NCBI GenBank assembly: GCA_023227645.1
Contig: JALNVJ010000001.1
Location: 1-28,524, forward strand
Length of the DNA stretch: 28,524 nucleotides
Origin: Bacteroidales bacterium
GTDB lineage: Bacteria; Bacteroidota; Bacteroidia; Bacteroidales; P3
Direction: 5' to 3'
Shown: one piece after another, positions 9,358 through 17,197 of the stretch
Position numbering within the stretch: the first letter of the stretch is position 1
How the letters are laid out: each line of letters begins with the position of its first letter
Translations under genes and position numbers: made by a program
Notes under the pieces: generated by a model
Told to the model about the DNA's origin: nothing
The model's database searches: none
What the model saw: the letters and a program-made list of their open reading frames with translations, nothing else

Positions 9358-10434
9358 TTATTTGGCTATCCTTACTCTTGGATCTAATATTCCATAGAGT
9401 ATATCAACCACTATGTTAATCATAACTAATAATACACAAATAATCAAAAGAGCACCCATAACAACTGGGAAATCATATTTCTCTAATCCATCAACAATTA
9501 CAACCCCAACTCCTTTCCAGTCAAAGATATATTCAACAAAAACAGCCCCTGCCATAAGGGATGCAAACCACCCTGAAACAGATGTAAGAACAGGATTCAT
9601 TGAGTTTTTGAGTGCATGACGTCTTAGCACTTGGTATTTTGATAAGCCCTTAGCCCTTGCTGTTCTTATATAATCTTGAGATAAGACATCTAGTAATGAA
9701 CTCTTTGTTAGCTCAGATATAACTGCTAACGGTCTTATGCCTAATGTGAATGCTGGTAGTATTATATTTTTTATATCAATATACTCTCCCCTACCCAAAA
9801 CATCAACCGAATATAAGCTTCCAAACATCGATAAACCCGTGTAGGGCGCAAGAACATAAGCAAATAACCATGCAAAAATGATGGCAGCAAAGAACGATGG
9901 CAATGACATCCCAAGAACAATTACACTTAGATTAATTCTATCGAACCAACTATCTTTGAAAATTGCAGATAGACTACCTAGTGTAACACCTACCACGAAA
10001 GCAAAACTCATACTTAGTAATGCTAAGATTATGGTATTGGGAAAAGCTTCTGATAGTATTTCGGTTACTTGTCTTTTTGACTGATAACTCCTTCGTAGAT
10101 ATGGTTGTTTTAGAACAATAATATTATCCTTACCACTATATAATTTAAAGTAAGTATATTTGGTATCGTCTAAGTATCTTGATTTATGATTTGAGGTTTT
10201 ATGAAAAGAAATTGGTGACAAATCATTTAAATAATAAAAGTATTGGGTTAGAATAGGCTGATCAAGTCCAAGGTCTTTTTGAATTATTTCAACACTTTCT
10301 TGATCAGCCCTCTGACCCAACATCATTCGAGCAGGATCGCCAGGTAAGACATTAAACAAAAAGAATACAAGGGTTATAACTCCAAGTAAGACAAAAAATC
10401 CATACCCTATTCTTTTTAATATAAAGTCTAACAT
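9358..10434 (-). CDS. Oligopeptide/dipeptide-type ABC transporter permease (DppB/OppB-like)
   Basis: An inner-membrane permease subunit of the DppB/OppB family. The N-terminus (FILKRIGYGFFVLLGVITL then FNVLPGDPARMMLG) is typical. Multiple membrane segments follow, and the EAA-type coupling loop is RTARAKGLSKYQVLRRHALK, then KNSMNPV. Compared with classical DppB there is a charged, tyrosine-rich insert at ~75-120, probably periplasmic. The ATG overlaps the stop of the upstream gene by one base (TAATG), so translation is likely coupled. No second permease, ATPase or binding protein lies in the window, so partners must be encoded elsewhere. The substrate could be a peptide or another solute. Confidence 0.9.
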   Translation of the reverse strand: MLDFILKRIGYGFFVLLGVITLVFFLFNVLPGDPARMMLGQRADQESVEIIQKDLGLDQPILTQYFYYLNDLSPISFHKTSNHKSRYLDDTKYTYFKLYSGKDNIIVLKQPYLRRSYQSKRQVTEILSEAFPNTIILALLSMSFAFVVGVTLGSLSAIFKDSWFDRINLSVIVLGMSLPSFFAAIIFAWLFAYVLAPYTGLSMFGSLYSVDVLGRGEYIDIKNIILPAFTLGIRPLAVISELTKSSLLDVLSQDYIRTARAKGLSKYQVLRRHALKNSMNPVLTSVSGWFASLMAGAVFVEYIFDWKGVGVVIVDGLEKYDFPVVMGALLIICVLLVMINIVVDILYGILDPRVRIAK

Positions 10435-11573
10435 TAATTTTGGTTTTTAATATTTAGTTCTGAAAATTTAGGTAATAATCTCCATGACCATTTCTTTTCA
10501 ACTACTCCGTCTTTCATCATAACAATCCCTGGATTGGAGCGCATCATTGTTTCAATTGCCTTATCGTCAGTAGAATATGTTAGTATATTATTCCAATTAT
10601 GTTTTTCATTAAATTCTGCCCATTTTTTTATTGGGGAGGAAGTAATAAGAACCGTTTGACATCCGTTTTCAGAGGCATGTCTTTCAAATTCAGCTACCTT
10701 TTTTATTGATTTTTTGGAAGGAGAATCTAAATCCACAATTGTAAAAATAAAGGTTATTCCTTCATGAGATAGGACATCAAAGGACTCATCTTTCTCTGTA
10801 ATTAAATCTAACATAGAAAAACCATCAGCAGCTACAGTATTAGCATTTATAACCCTTGAGCTAATAAATGTCCATTTTTCCATAAAATCAGGTTCTTTAT
10901 AAGCTTCCATAAGCTCATCCATACCAAATTCTCTTTCTTTATTAGTTTCATTGTTTTTATAGAGGGCATAGGATATTGGTGGTTTTTGATCCTCTGGTTT
11001 TGGAACCATTCTATTACCTTCTTTCCAAGCCCTAAAATCAATTATTGGTTCATATAATGCATTGAAAATTGAAAAACTAACAACTAAAAAGATTATAACT
11101 CCTAACGATCCTAATCCAACTCTACGATTAACATGGGCTGGAAACTTCACCTTATCAAATAAGAACGAAAGAATAAGAAATATATCCAGCGCTACGTTCT
11201 TCCAAAAAGTCTGCCAATTGCTTAATAATATTGCATCTCCAAAACAACCACAATCGGACACCTTATTGGTTAAGGCATCAATTAGTGTTAAAACAGTGAA
11301 GAAAAACATCATTAAACCAGCAATCCAGTTTGTTGTTTTTTTGAAAAAGCCTGAAACTAAGAGGATACCAACAATTAACTCGAAGGAACATAAGATAATA
11401 GATCCTACTATTGGTAGCCATGGAATTGCGTTGATTAGATTAGTAAATCCAAATACGCCTAAGTATTCTGTAATTTTATATGCTGTTCCGTAAGGGTCAA
11501 CTGATTTTACAAAACCAGAAAATATAAATACTAATCCTACAATAATTCTAAATAATCTTCCTAAATACTTCAT
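10434..11573 (-). CDS. BT_3928-type membrane protein: DoxX/MauE domain plus thioredoxin-like domain
   Basis: 379 residues from the ATG at 11573. A 420-residue version would start at a TTG inside the upstream gene, overlapping it by about 100 bp, and its extra residues look non-native; the ATG leaves a 22-bp gap. The N-terminal half is a four-helix DoxX/MauE-like membrane domain with a conserved DCGCFGDA motif (Cys108 and Cys110). The C-terminal ~120 residues (VLSHEGITFIFTIVDLD onward) look thioredoxin-like but lack a CxxC. MauE-type proteins are linked to disulfide handling, so a redox or membrane-maturation role is plausible but unproven. The stop overlaps the permease start, so the two are translationally coupled. 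NCBI uses the name 'BT_3928 family' for similar proteins. Confidence 0.85.
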   Translation of the reverse strand: MKYLGRLFRIIVGLVFIFSGFVKSVDPYGTAYKITEYLGVFGFTNLINAIPWLPIVGSIILCSFELIVGILLVSGFFKKTTNWIAGLMMFFFTVLTLIDALTNKVSDCGCFGDAILLSNWQTFWKNVALDIFLILSFLFDKVKFPAHVNRRVGLGSLGVIIFLVVSFSIFNALYEPIIDFRAWKEGNRMVPKPEDQKPPISYALYKNNETNKEREFGMDELMEAYKEPDFMEKWTFISSRVINANTVAADGFSMLDLITEKDESFDVLSHEGITFIFTIVDLDSPSKKSIKKVAEFERHASENGCQTVLITSSPIKKWAEFNEKHNWNNILTYSTDDKAIETMMRSNPGIVMMKDGVVEKKWSWRLLPKFSELNIKNQN

Positions 11574-11595
11574 AAATTTCTTATAATTATAGTTA

Positions 11596-12132
11596 TTACT
11601 TGATTTTAATTTTTGCAAAAACTCCATAGTTAATAATATCATAATAATTTGCTTCAATTCCTTCCGAAACAAAGACCTTTCCTTGATTATCCTCAATTTG
11701 TTTTAATCTCATAATTTTCATCAAGATTAAATCTAATATAGAACTCACCCTCATAGACCTCCAAGCCTCAGAATAATCGTGATTCTTATCCTCCATTAAT
11801 TGCTTAGCTTGTTTTGCATACTTATCGTAGAGTTCTATAATAATATCGTTATCAAGTTTTTCATTATTATCATTAATTACTCCCAATTCCAATTGAATAA
11901 GAGCTATTATTGAGTAGTTGATTATTCCAATAAATTCAGAACTTATCCCCTCTTCAATCTTCATTATACCCGATTCTTGAAATTGACGTATACGATTAGC
12001 TTTAATAAATATTTGATCTGTTAGGGAAGGAAGTCTCAAAATACGCCAAGAAGGACCATAATCTTTCAATTTGGCAGAGTATAAATCCCTACATTCTTTT
12101 ATCACCTGATCATACTCTTGTGATGTTTTCAT
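11596..12132 (-). CDS. DUF1599 family protein with internal duplication
   Basis: 178 residues built from two related halves about 96 residues apart. The first has KDYGPSWR at 23-30 and EGISSEFIGIINY at 61-73; the second has HDYSEAWR at 118-125 and EGIEANYYDIINY at 157-169. Both halves are all-alpha with conserved D/W/R/H positions. The pattern matches DUF1599, which comparative work has linked to a nucleotide-modification-associated domain (Nmad1, from memory), so an interaction with nucleotides is possible. It is the first gene of the leftward block, divergent from folP across a 77-bp shared upstream region. No catalytic activity can be read from the sequence. Confidence 0.85.
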   Translation of the reverse strand: MKTSQEYDQVIKECRDLYSAKLKDYGPSWRILRLPSLTDQIFIKANRIRQFQESGIMKIEEGISSEFIGIINYSIIALIQLELGVINDNNEKLDNDIIIELYDKYAKQAKQLMEDKNHDYSEAWRSMRVSSILDLILMKIMRLKQIEDNQGKVFVSEGIEANYYDIINYGVFAKIKIK

Positions 12133-12176
12133 ATAATTTTCTTATTGATTTAAATAAATATTATCTTACAATTACG

Positions 12177-12184
12177 TAATTTTG
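12177..12184 (+). promoter_or_regulatory. Candidate -7 element for folP-dacA, overlapping a TTACGTAA palindrome
   Basis: TAATTTTG (12177-12184) matches the Bacteroidota -7 consensus and would give a leader of about 20 nt before the folP ATG. It overlaps the palindrome TTACGTAA (12173-12180) in the intergenic space shared with DUF1599. No -33 TTTG is found at ~20 bp. Confidence 0.5.
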
Positions 12185-12209
12185 CTTTTCAATTAAGACA
12201 AAATGCTCC

Positions 12210-13082
12210 ATGAAATCAATCGATAAAATTACAAAATTATCTTATAATACCACCATTAATCTACAAGGAAAATTAATTTCTCTTCAAAAACCCCTCATAA
12301 TGGGAATCTTAAACCTTACCAAGGACTCTTTCTATGACGGAGGGAAATATATAAATAATGTTGAAAAATCTCTGATTCACGCAAAAGAGATGATAGAACA
12401 TGGTGCCGACATAATTGATATTGGCGCCTGTTCAACTCGTCCGAATGCTATTTTGGTTTCTCAAGAAGAAGAATTGAAAGAAATCATACCCACTGTTAGA
12501 GCAGTTAGAAAAGAATTTCCAAATATTATAATCTCAATTGATACCGTATGGGCAAAGGTTGCGGAACAATCAATAAAAGAAGGGGGAAATATAATTAACG
12601 ATATATCTGGAGGACAATTTGATCCTAATCTTTTTAAAGTCCTACCATCCCTAAATGCGCCCTATATCCTAACCCATACTCCCACCACACCCGACAAGAT
12701 GCAAGATAATACCAATTACGAGAATATATTTTTAGATATATCCAATTATTTCTCAAAAAAGATTGAAAATCTCCAAAAATTAGGAGTTAATGATATAATC
12801 TTAGATTTGGGATTTGGATTTGGGAAAACCATTGATCAGAATTACTTCCTATTAAATCATATAGAAGATTTTAAAACCTTTGGACTACCAATACTCACAG
12901 GTATCTCCAGAAAGTCTATGATATATAAGCCATTAAAAACCTCTCCGCAGGATGCACTAAATGGAACTAGCTTCCTCCACGGGTTTGCATTAATTAACAA
13001 AAGCAACATTTTAAGGGTTCACGACGTTAAAGAAGCTATAGAATGCGTTGAGCTCTATAAATTAATTGAGAAAAACAGATAA
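12210..13082 (+). CDS. folP: Dihydropteroate synthase
   Basis: Condenses p-aminobenzoate with 6-hydroxymethyl-dihydropterin pyrophosphate in folate synthesis and is the sulfonamide target. The 290 residues form a TIM barrel with family motifs: MGILNLTKDSFYDGGKY (31-47), GADIIDIGACSTRP, SIDTVWAKVA, NDISGG, LDLGFGFGK and GISRKSM, ending with RVHDVKEA. The pterin-site motif normally reads DPGFGFGK; here the proline is leucine. The start at 12210 gives a ~25-residue lead before motif 1, normal for Bacteroidota. It is followed after 12 bp by dacA, so the two are one operon, transcribed divergently from the DUF1599 block. Confidence 0.96.
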   Translation: MKSIDKITKLSYNTTINLQGKLISLQKPLIMGILNLTKDSFYDGGKYINNVEKSLIHAKEMIEHGADIIDIGACSTRPNAILVSQEEELKEIIPTVRAVRKEFPNIIISIDTVWAKVAEQSIKEGGNIINDISGGQFDPNLFKVLPSLNAPYILTHTPTTPDKMQDNTNYENIFLDISNYFSKKIENLQKLGVNDIILDLGFGFGKTIDQNYFLLNHIEDFKTFGLPILTGISRKSMIYKPLKTSPQDALNGTSFLHGFALINKSNILRVHDVKEAIECVELYKLIEKNR

Positions 13083-13094
13083 AAAAACATTTAA

Positions 13095-13886
13095 ATGATT
13101 GAATTACTAGCACTTCCTTTCCAATTAAACATAATTAATATATTAGACGTTGTTCTATCTTGCATATTAGTCTATTTTATTTATAAATTATTAAAAGGAA
13201 CTGCTGCCCTAAGTATAATTATTACATTTGCCGCTATATACATTTTTTGGATTATTGTATCATTCCTTGAAATGACAATATTGGCAAAAGTTATTGGACA
13301 ATTTATTAGTGTTGGAGCTATTGGAATTGTTATTATTTTTCAACCAGAAATTAGGAGATTTTTTGCAATGCTAGGTTCTAGAAGCATAGAAAGAGGTAAG
13401 AAAAATAAGTTTTTCTTTTGGAGAATACAAAAACACAATGTTGATAATTTCAATTCATCAGCCATAGTTAATGCCTACCAACACCTTTCCAAATCAAAGA
13501 CCGGTGCATTAATAGTTATTGCAAAATACAATGACTTAGAAACAATTATTCAAACTGGAGAAATATTAGAATGCCAGATAAACTCCCAACTAATAGAAAC
13601 AATATTTTTCAAAAATTCTCCCCTACACGATGGAGCAATGATAATTAAAAACAATACAATTAAAGCCGCAAGGTGCATACTACCAGTTAGTTCAAATTAT
13701 AATATTTCACCCAATTTAGGACTTCGTCACCGCTCAGGACTTGGAGTAAGTGAACAAACAGATTGTATTGCAATTATAGTAAGCGAACAAACAGGAGATA
13801 TCTCCATATCAAAAGCAGGAATACTAGAAGAATGTGTAACCCTAACCCGCCTACAGGAAGTCCTCGATGCAGAGTTTAATTCGTAA
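13095..13886 (+). CDS. dacA: Diadenylate cyclase (CdaA/DacA type)
   Basis: Membrane-bound enzyme making c-di-AMP from two ATP, a messenger controlling potassium and osmotic balance and cell-wall homeostasis. The N-terminal ~80 residues contain about three membrane helices, followed by a short linker and the DAC domain. The catalytic motifs are DGA (179-181, in SPLHDGAMII) and RHR (211-213, in GLRHRSGLG). At 263 residues it matches the CdaA family. It follows folP by 12 bp, and a long terminator-like hairpin comes just after its stop. No c-di-AMP phosphodiesterase or receptor is in the window. Confidence 0.97.
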   Translation: MIELLALPFQLNIINILDVVLSCILVYFIYKLLKGTAALSIIITFAAIYIFWIIVSFLEMTILAKVIGQFISVGAIGIVIIFQPEIRRFFAMLGSRSIERGKKNKFFFWRIQKHNVDNFNSSAIVNAYQHLSKSKTGALIVIAKYNDLETIIQTGEILECQINSQLIETIFFKNSPLHDGAMIIKNNTIKAARCILPVSSNYNISPNLGLRHRSGLGVSEQTDCIAIIVSEQTGDISISKAGILEECVTLTRLQEVLDAEFNS

Positions 13887-13894
13887 AAAGAACC

Positions 13895-13960
13895 AAAATT
13901 AGAAAAGAATATACCCCACCTTGCGCAACCTTCAGGTGGAGTATATTCTTTTCTAAATTT
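13895..13960. terminator. Very long hairpin ending the folP-dacA operon
   Basis: Arms 13899-13921 and 13934-13956 pair over 23 positions with one C/A mismatch; pairing extends to 13895/13960 with one more. The 12-nt loop starts inside the palindrome ttgcgcaa (13921-13928). The + strand then runs aaatttttac, a modest T tract, 9 bp after the dacA stop. An ordinary terminator needs far less stem, so this could also be a remnant of a small inverted-repeat element. Confidence 0.8.
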
Positions 13961-14056
13961 TTACATAATAATTTTGCTGTTTATTTTTAAGTTTCAAAAA
14001 TTGTTTCAAGGATGAATAATCTTCAAAAAAAGCAAGAGTTCCACTGGAATTTTAGA

Positions 14057-14262
14057 TTGACCCGAAAGAAATAATTATTTAGGTAGTTAAGAGAGTGACT
14101 AATAAAGAAATTGCAAATACTCTATGCATATCAACTCATACTATTATTACTCATAAGAGGAATATTTCCAACAAACTACAAATCCATAGCTCAGCAGGTT
14201 TAACTATTTATGCTATTATCAATAAACTGATAGATATAAATGAGGTAAGGGATTCTGATTAA
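14057..14262 (+). pseudogene. Decayed LuxR-type response-regulator C-terminus
   Basis: A reading frame ending at the TAA at 14260-14262 encodes a clear LuxR-type helix-turn-helix: VTNKEIANTLCISTHTIITH followed by an RNISNKLQIHSSAGLTIYAI stretch, typical of Bacteroidota response regulators. Just upstream the family sequence continues (LTRK at 14057-14068, then EIII at 14068-14079) only through a frame change near 14068, and the frame is then cut by TAG at 14080-14082. The receiver domain is absent. The ~100 bp before it (13961-14056) shows nothing recognisable. A GTG at 14095 could in principle start a ~55-residue HTH-only peptide, but the frame break and stop favour a dead remnant. Confidence 0.85.
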
Positions 14263-14279
14263 GAAGAATAAAAAAGATT

Positions 14280-15710
14280 TTATTTAAGAATTAGCTCAAC
14301 TATATTTTCAACATGTTGAGTGTGCGGGAACATATCCACTGGTTGTATTCTTCCAACAATATATTTTTCTGAAAGCAATTCCACATCTCTTGCTTGGGTT
14401 GCAGGATTACAGCTAATATAGACTATTTTCTTAGCCTCAATTTCCAATAATTGTTCAATAACTGATTTGGCCATACCAGCTCTTGGAGGGTCGGTAATAA
14501 TTAGGTCGGGCTTACCATTCTTTGCTACAAAATCTTGGTTAAGAACCTTTGCCATATCACCAGCATAAAAAATAGTATTGCTTAAATTATTCTCTCTTGA
14601 ATTAACCATTGCATCTTGAATTGCTTCATCTATATATTCAATTCCTACAACTTTCTTTGCATATGGAGCAACAAAATTAGCAATAGTTCCTGTACCTGTA
14701 TAAAGGTCGTAAACAATTTGATTTTCGTTAATTTCAGCAAATTCAACTGCATTGGAATATAATACAAAGGCTTGGTCTGAATTGGTCTGATAGAAAGACT
14801 TTGGTCCTATCTTAAACTTTAACCTTTCTCTATCTCCCCTAAATGATGGCATATATTCTATTATATGATCCTTACCCTTATAAGATATTATATCTTGATC
14901 GAAAAGAGTGTCGTTGAATTTGGTATTGATGGCATACATTAGAGAGGTAATGGCTGGAAATTCTTTTGCTATAGAATCAAGCATAGGAAAAATCTCATCC
15001 GATTCTTCAGCAAAAACAACAATAAGCATAAGCTCATCCTCGAAGGTGGAACGAATTACTATATTACGAAGTAAACCATAATGCTTTCTTATGTCGTAAT
15101 AGCTAAGGTTATGTTCTTGGGAATAATCTCTAATAAAATTACGAATAAGATTAGAAGGCTCTCTTTGAAGGGCACAATATTGAATATCGATAACCTTATC
15201 AAAAAAACCAGCAATATGAAAGCCAAACCCCATTGGTGAGGAATCTTTTTCAAGAGTTTTAATATCTTCTTCCGTAAGCCATCGTTTGGTTGAAAAAGTA
15301 TATTCTAATTTATTACGATAGAAGAATTCTTTTTCAGAACCAATAATTTTATTTGCTTTAGCACAATCAATATGTCCAATTCTTTGAAGAGCATCAATAA
15401 CTTGCTTGTTCTTATAGAAAAGTTGGTCTTTATATTTCATTGTTTGCCACTTACATCCTCCACATAATCCAAAATGAGGACATTTAGGCTCAACCCTTTT
15501 ATCGGATAGTTTATGGAATTTGATTGCTTTAGCTTGAGCAAAACTTTTTTTCTTTTTAACTATTTGCACATCAACGATATCTCCAGGAACCACAAAAGGT
15601 ATAAAGATAACAAGCTCATTATGTTTAGCAACAGAAGTACCTTCGCTTGATGCGTCTAGTACTTCTAAATTCTCTATAATTTCTTGTTTTCTCTCTTTAT
15701 ATACTTTCAT
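14280..15710 (-). CDS. rlmD: 23S rRNA (uracil-5-)-methyltransferase, RlmD/TrmA family
   Basis: SAM-dependent RNA m5U methyltransferase. 476 residues: an N-terminal TRAM RNA-binding domain (~10-70), an iron-sulfur cluster region with Cys77, Cys83, Cys86 and Cys179 (C-x5-C-x2-C plus a distal Cys), and a Rossmann methyltransferase domain. The motif SFYQTN is at 305-310, DLYTGTGTIANF at 335-346, DPPRAG at 407-412, the catalytic nucleophile Cys434 in YISCNPATQARD, and the base Glu468 near the end. Members methylate 23S U1939 (RlmD), other rRNA sites or tRNA U54, so the exact target is not certain. It lies downstream of rpmH, separated by a terminator, and probably depends on read-through or a weak local promoter. 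Confidence 0.93.
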   Translation of the reverse strand: MKVYKERKQEIIENLEVLDASSEGTSVAKHNELVIFIPFVVPGDIVDVQIVKKKKSFAQAKAIKFHKLSDKRVEPKCPHFGLCGGCKWQTMKYKDQLFYKNKQVIDALQRIGHIDCAKANKIIGSEKEFFYRNKLEYTFSTKRWLTEEDIKTLEKDSSPMGFGFHIAGFFDKVIDIQYCALQREPSNLIRNFIRDYSQEHNLSYYDIRKHYGLLRNIVIRSTFEDELMLIVVFAEESDEIFPMLDSIAKEFPAITSLMYAINTKFNDTLFDQDIISYKGKDHIIEYMPSFRGDRERLKFKIGPKSFYQTNSDQAFVLYSNAVEFAEINENQIVYDLYTGTGTIANFVAPYAKKVVGIEYIDEAIQDAMVNSRENNLSNTIFYAGDMAKVLNQDFVAKNGKPDLIITDPPRAGMAKSVIEQLLEIEAKKIVYISCNPATQARDVELLSEKYIVGRIQPVDMFPHTQHVENIVELILK

Positions 15711-15741
15711 TTACTAGAAATAATCATTCAGTGAAATAAAA

Positions 15742-15781
15742 AAGAAGCATTGATTGCTTTTTCATGTAAACAATGCTTCTT
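15742..15781 (-). terminator. Intrinsic terminator between rpmH and rlmD
   Basis: A perfect 11-bp stem (15742-15752 with 15771-15781, aagaagcattg / caatgcttctt) has an 18-nt loop. On the minus strand it is followed by a T-rich tract (complement of 15735-15741). It sits 31 bp after the rpmH stop and would limit transcription into rlmD. Confidence 0.85.
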
Positions 15782-15811
15782 ATTAATATTTCTAAATTAA
15801 AAGAATAAATT

Positions 15812-15958
15812 CTATTTTTCGTCAGACACAGATAGGCTTGCTCTTCCATTACGACGACGGTTAGCTAAAATCCTACGACCATTAGCTGAAGCCATTCTTT
15901 TTCTGAATCCGTGCTTATTTAATCTTTTTCTACGTGAAGGTTGGAATGTTCTTTTCAT
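15812..15958 (-). CDS. rpmH: 50S ribosomal protein L34
   Basis: A 48-codon gene encoding a small, very basic protein that begins MKRTFQPSRRKRLNKHGFRK and continues RMASANGRRILANRRRNGR, the full L34 signature, with a short tail SLSVSDEK. It is a structural component of the large ribosomal subunit. A consensus promoter lies directly upstream (15982-16012) and a terminator directly downstream, so it is largely its own unit. The usual bacterial neighbours of rpmH (rnpA, dnaA) are absent, as is common in Bacteroidota. Confidence 0.99.
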   Translation of the reverse strand: MKRTFQPSRRKRLNKHGFRKRMASANGRRILANRRRNGRASLSVSDEK

Positions 15959-15981
15959 CTTATTTTCATTTTTTCAGATTG

Positions 15982-16012
15982 CAAAAGTACAATATTTATT
16001 TTTAATAACAAA
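15982..16012 (-). promoter_or_regulatory. Promoter of rpmH
   Basis: On the minus strand, TTTG (complement of 16009-16012), 19 bp, then TACTTTTG (complement of 15982-15989) match the Bacteroidota -33/-7 pattern. The predicted transcript start is about 20 nt before the ATG. Confidence 0.85.
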
Positions 16013-16046
16013 TATATTAGTCGTTTTTTTATTTTCTTGCTTTCTT

Positions 16047-16078
16047 TTTGAGCATTTAAAAAGAATAATTTATATTTG
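16047..16078 (+). promoter_or_regulatory. Promoter of the TPR gene-secG unit
   Basis: TTTG (16047-16050), 20 bp, then TATATTTG (16071-16078) match the Bacteroidota -33/-7 pattern. It is back to back with the rpmH promoter. The transcript would start near 16085, leaving a ~45-nt AU-rich leader. Confidence 0.88.
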
Positions 16079-16129
16079 CAAATTCAAATTAGAATAAATA
16101 TTTGAAGAAGTAAACCCTAAACGATAATT

Positions 16130-16816
16130 ATGGATACAGCTTTTATAAATAAATTAATGACAATTAGAGATGAAGATTATGATGGACAAACACATCTTTC
16201 ATTATCTCGAACGATTGAAAAGTATCCGTATTTTTCTCTACTTTACTATTATTATGCTAAGGGTTCAAAAAAACTATCTGTAAACTTTAACGAAAATCTA
16301 ACTCTTGCCTCTGCATATTCACCAGACAGAAAACGTTTGAAAGAATTTTTAGAAACTAAAACTACATACCCTTATACTACTGACCATGCTCAACCATCAG
16401 ATATGGATAAGATTCATGCTAAAATTGAGGAATTGAAAAAACTATATTCAAACGATAAATCTAAGCAAGAAAAGAAAGAAGAAAGACCAGATATAATAAA
16501 AGAAATTGACTCATATACTGAGCCTGAACTTTCATCTAACCCAACAAAAGAAGAATTAATTGAAAGGTTTTTGAAGATAGAAAACCCAAAGGTAAAGAGT
16601 TTAGAAAAAGAAAAAGAGAATATTAATATTAATGAAGTAATAAGTAAGTCTAATGTTGAGGAGCTTGAAATAGTAACAGAAACGATGGCTATAGTTTATA
16701 CAAAACAAGGTCATAAGGACAAAGCTATTAAAATTTATAAACAATTAATTTTGGCTAATCCAGAAAAAAGTATTTACTTTGCAACTCAAATTAAAAAAAT
16801 AGAAGAAAATAAATAA
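16130..16816 (+). CDS. Bacteroidota conserved protein with C-terminal TPR-like repeat
   Basis: 228 residues, no signal peptide or membrane segment, so cytoplasmic. The N-terminal ~85 residues are helical and aromatic (TIEKYPYFSLLYYYYAKGSK). The middle (~95-180) is highly charged and Lys/Glu-rich, probably flexible. The end (ETMAIVYTKQGHKDKAIKIY, then KQLILANPEKSIYF) reads as one tetratricopeptide repeat plus a capping helix, suggesting protein-protein contact. It is 18 bp upstream of secG and shares its promoter. The position before secG appears recurrent in Bacteroidota as I recall, suggesting but not proving a link to export. No enzymatic motif. Confidence 0.85.
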   Translation: MDTAFINKLMTIRDEDYDGQTHLSLSRTIEKYPYFSLLYYYYAKGSKKLSVNFNENLTLASAYSPDRKRLKEFLETKTTYPYTTDHAQPSDMDKIHAKIEELKKLYSNDKSKQEKKEERPDIIKEIDSYTEPELSSNPTKEELIERFLKIENPKVKSLEKEKENININEVISKSNVEELEIVTETMAIVYTKQGHKDKAIKIYKQLILANPEKSIYFATQIKKIEENK

Positions 16817-16834
16817 GTAAAAAACAAAGACATT

Positions 16835-17164
16835 ATGTTTGTAGTTATATCAGTTTTAATACTAATTGTATGTTTGTTATTAGCTTTAATAGTATTAGTT
16901 CAAAACAGTCAAGGAGGAGGTTTGGCAGCAAGTTTCCAATCTCAAGGACAAATTATGGGAGTTAGAAAAACAGCTGACTTTCTTGAAAAATCATCTTGGG
17001 GTCTTGCTGTGGCACTTCTAATACTTTGCCTTGCAGCATCAGCATTTATGCCTGGTAGAAATTTCGGAGAGAAAAAAGGCACAGAGTTAAACCCAAGTGC
17101 GGTTAAAACAACAATGCCAGCTCCTGCACCTGCTCCAAATCAGGCACCAGCACCGATACAATAA
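16835..17164 (+). CDS. secG: Preprotein translocase subunit SecG
   Basis: The small SecYEG subunit that assists protein export across the inner membrane. The 109 residues show two membrane segments (about 1-22 and 52-72) joined by the family loop, with LIVLVQNSQGGGLAASF (19-35) as the signature. After the second helix comes a Pro/Ala-rich tail (PAPAPAPNQAPAP), a length extension common in Bacteroidota SecG. It is second in a two-gene unit and is ended by the terminator at 17198-17231. Confidence 0.96.
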   Translation: MFVVISVLILIVCLLLALIVLVQNSQGGGLAASFQSQGQIMGVRKTADFLEKSSWGLAVALLILCLAASAFMPGRNFGEKKGTELNPSAVKTTMPAPAPAPNQAPAPIQ

Positions 17165-17197
17165 ATTAATAATTTATTTTTTCATAATTTGGTTTTT

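Noticed and set aside
11574..11696. 41-residue N-terminal extension of the DoxX/MauE protein
   Set aside because: It starts at TTG, overlaps the DUF1599 coding region by about 100 bp and has no domain match; the ATG at 11573 begins directly at the membrane domain.
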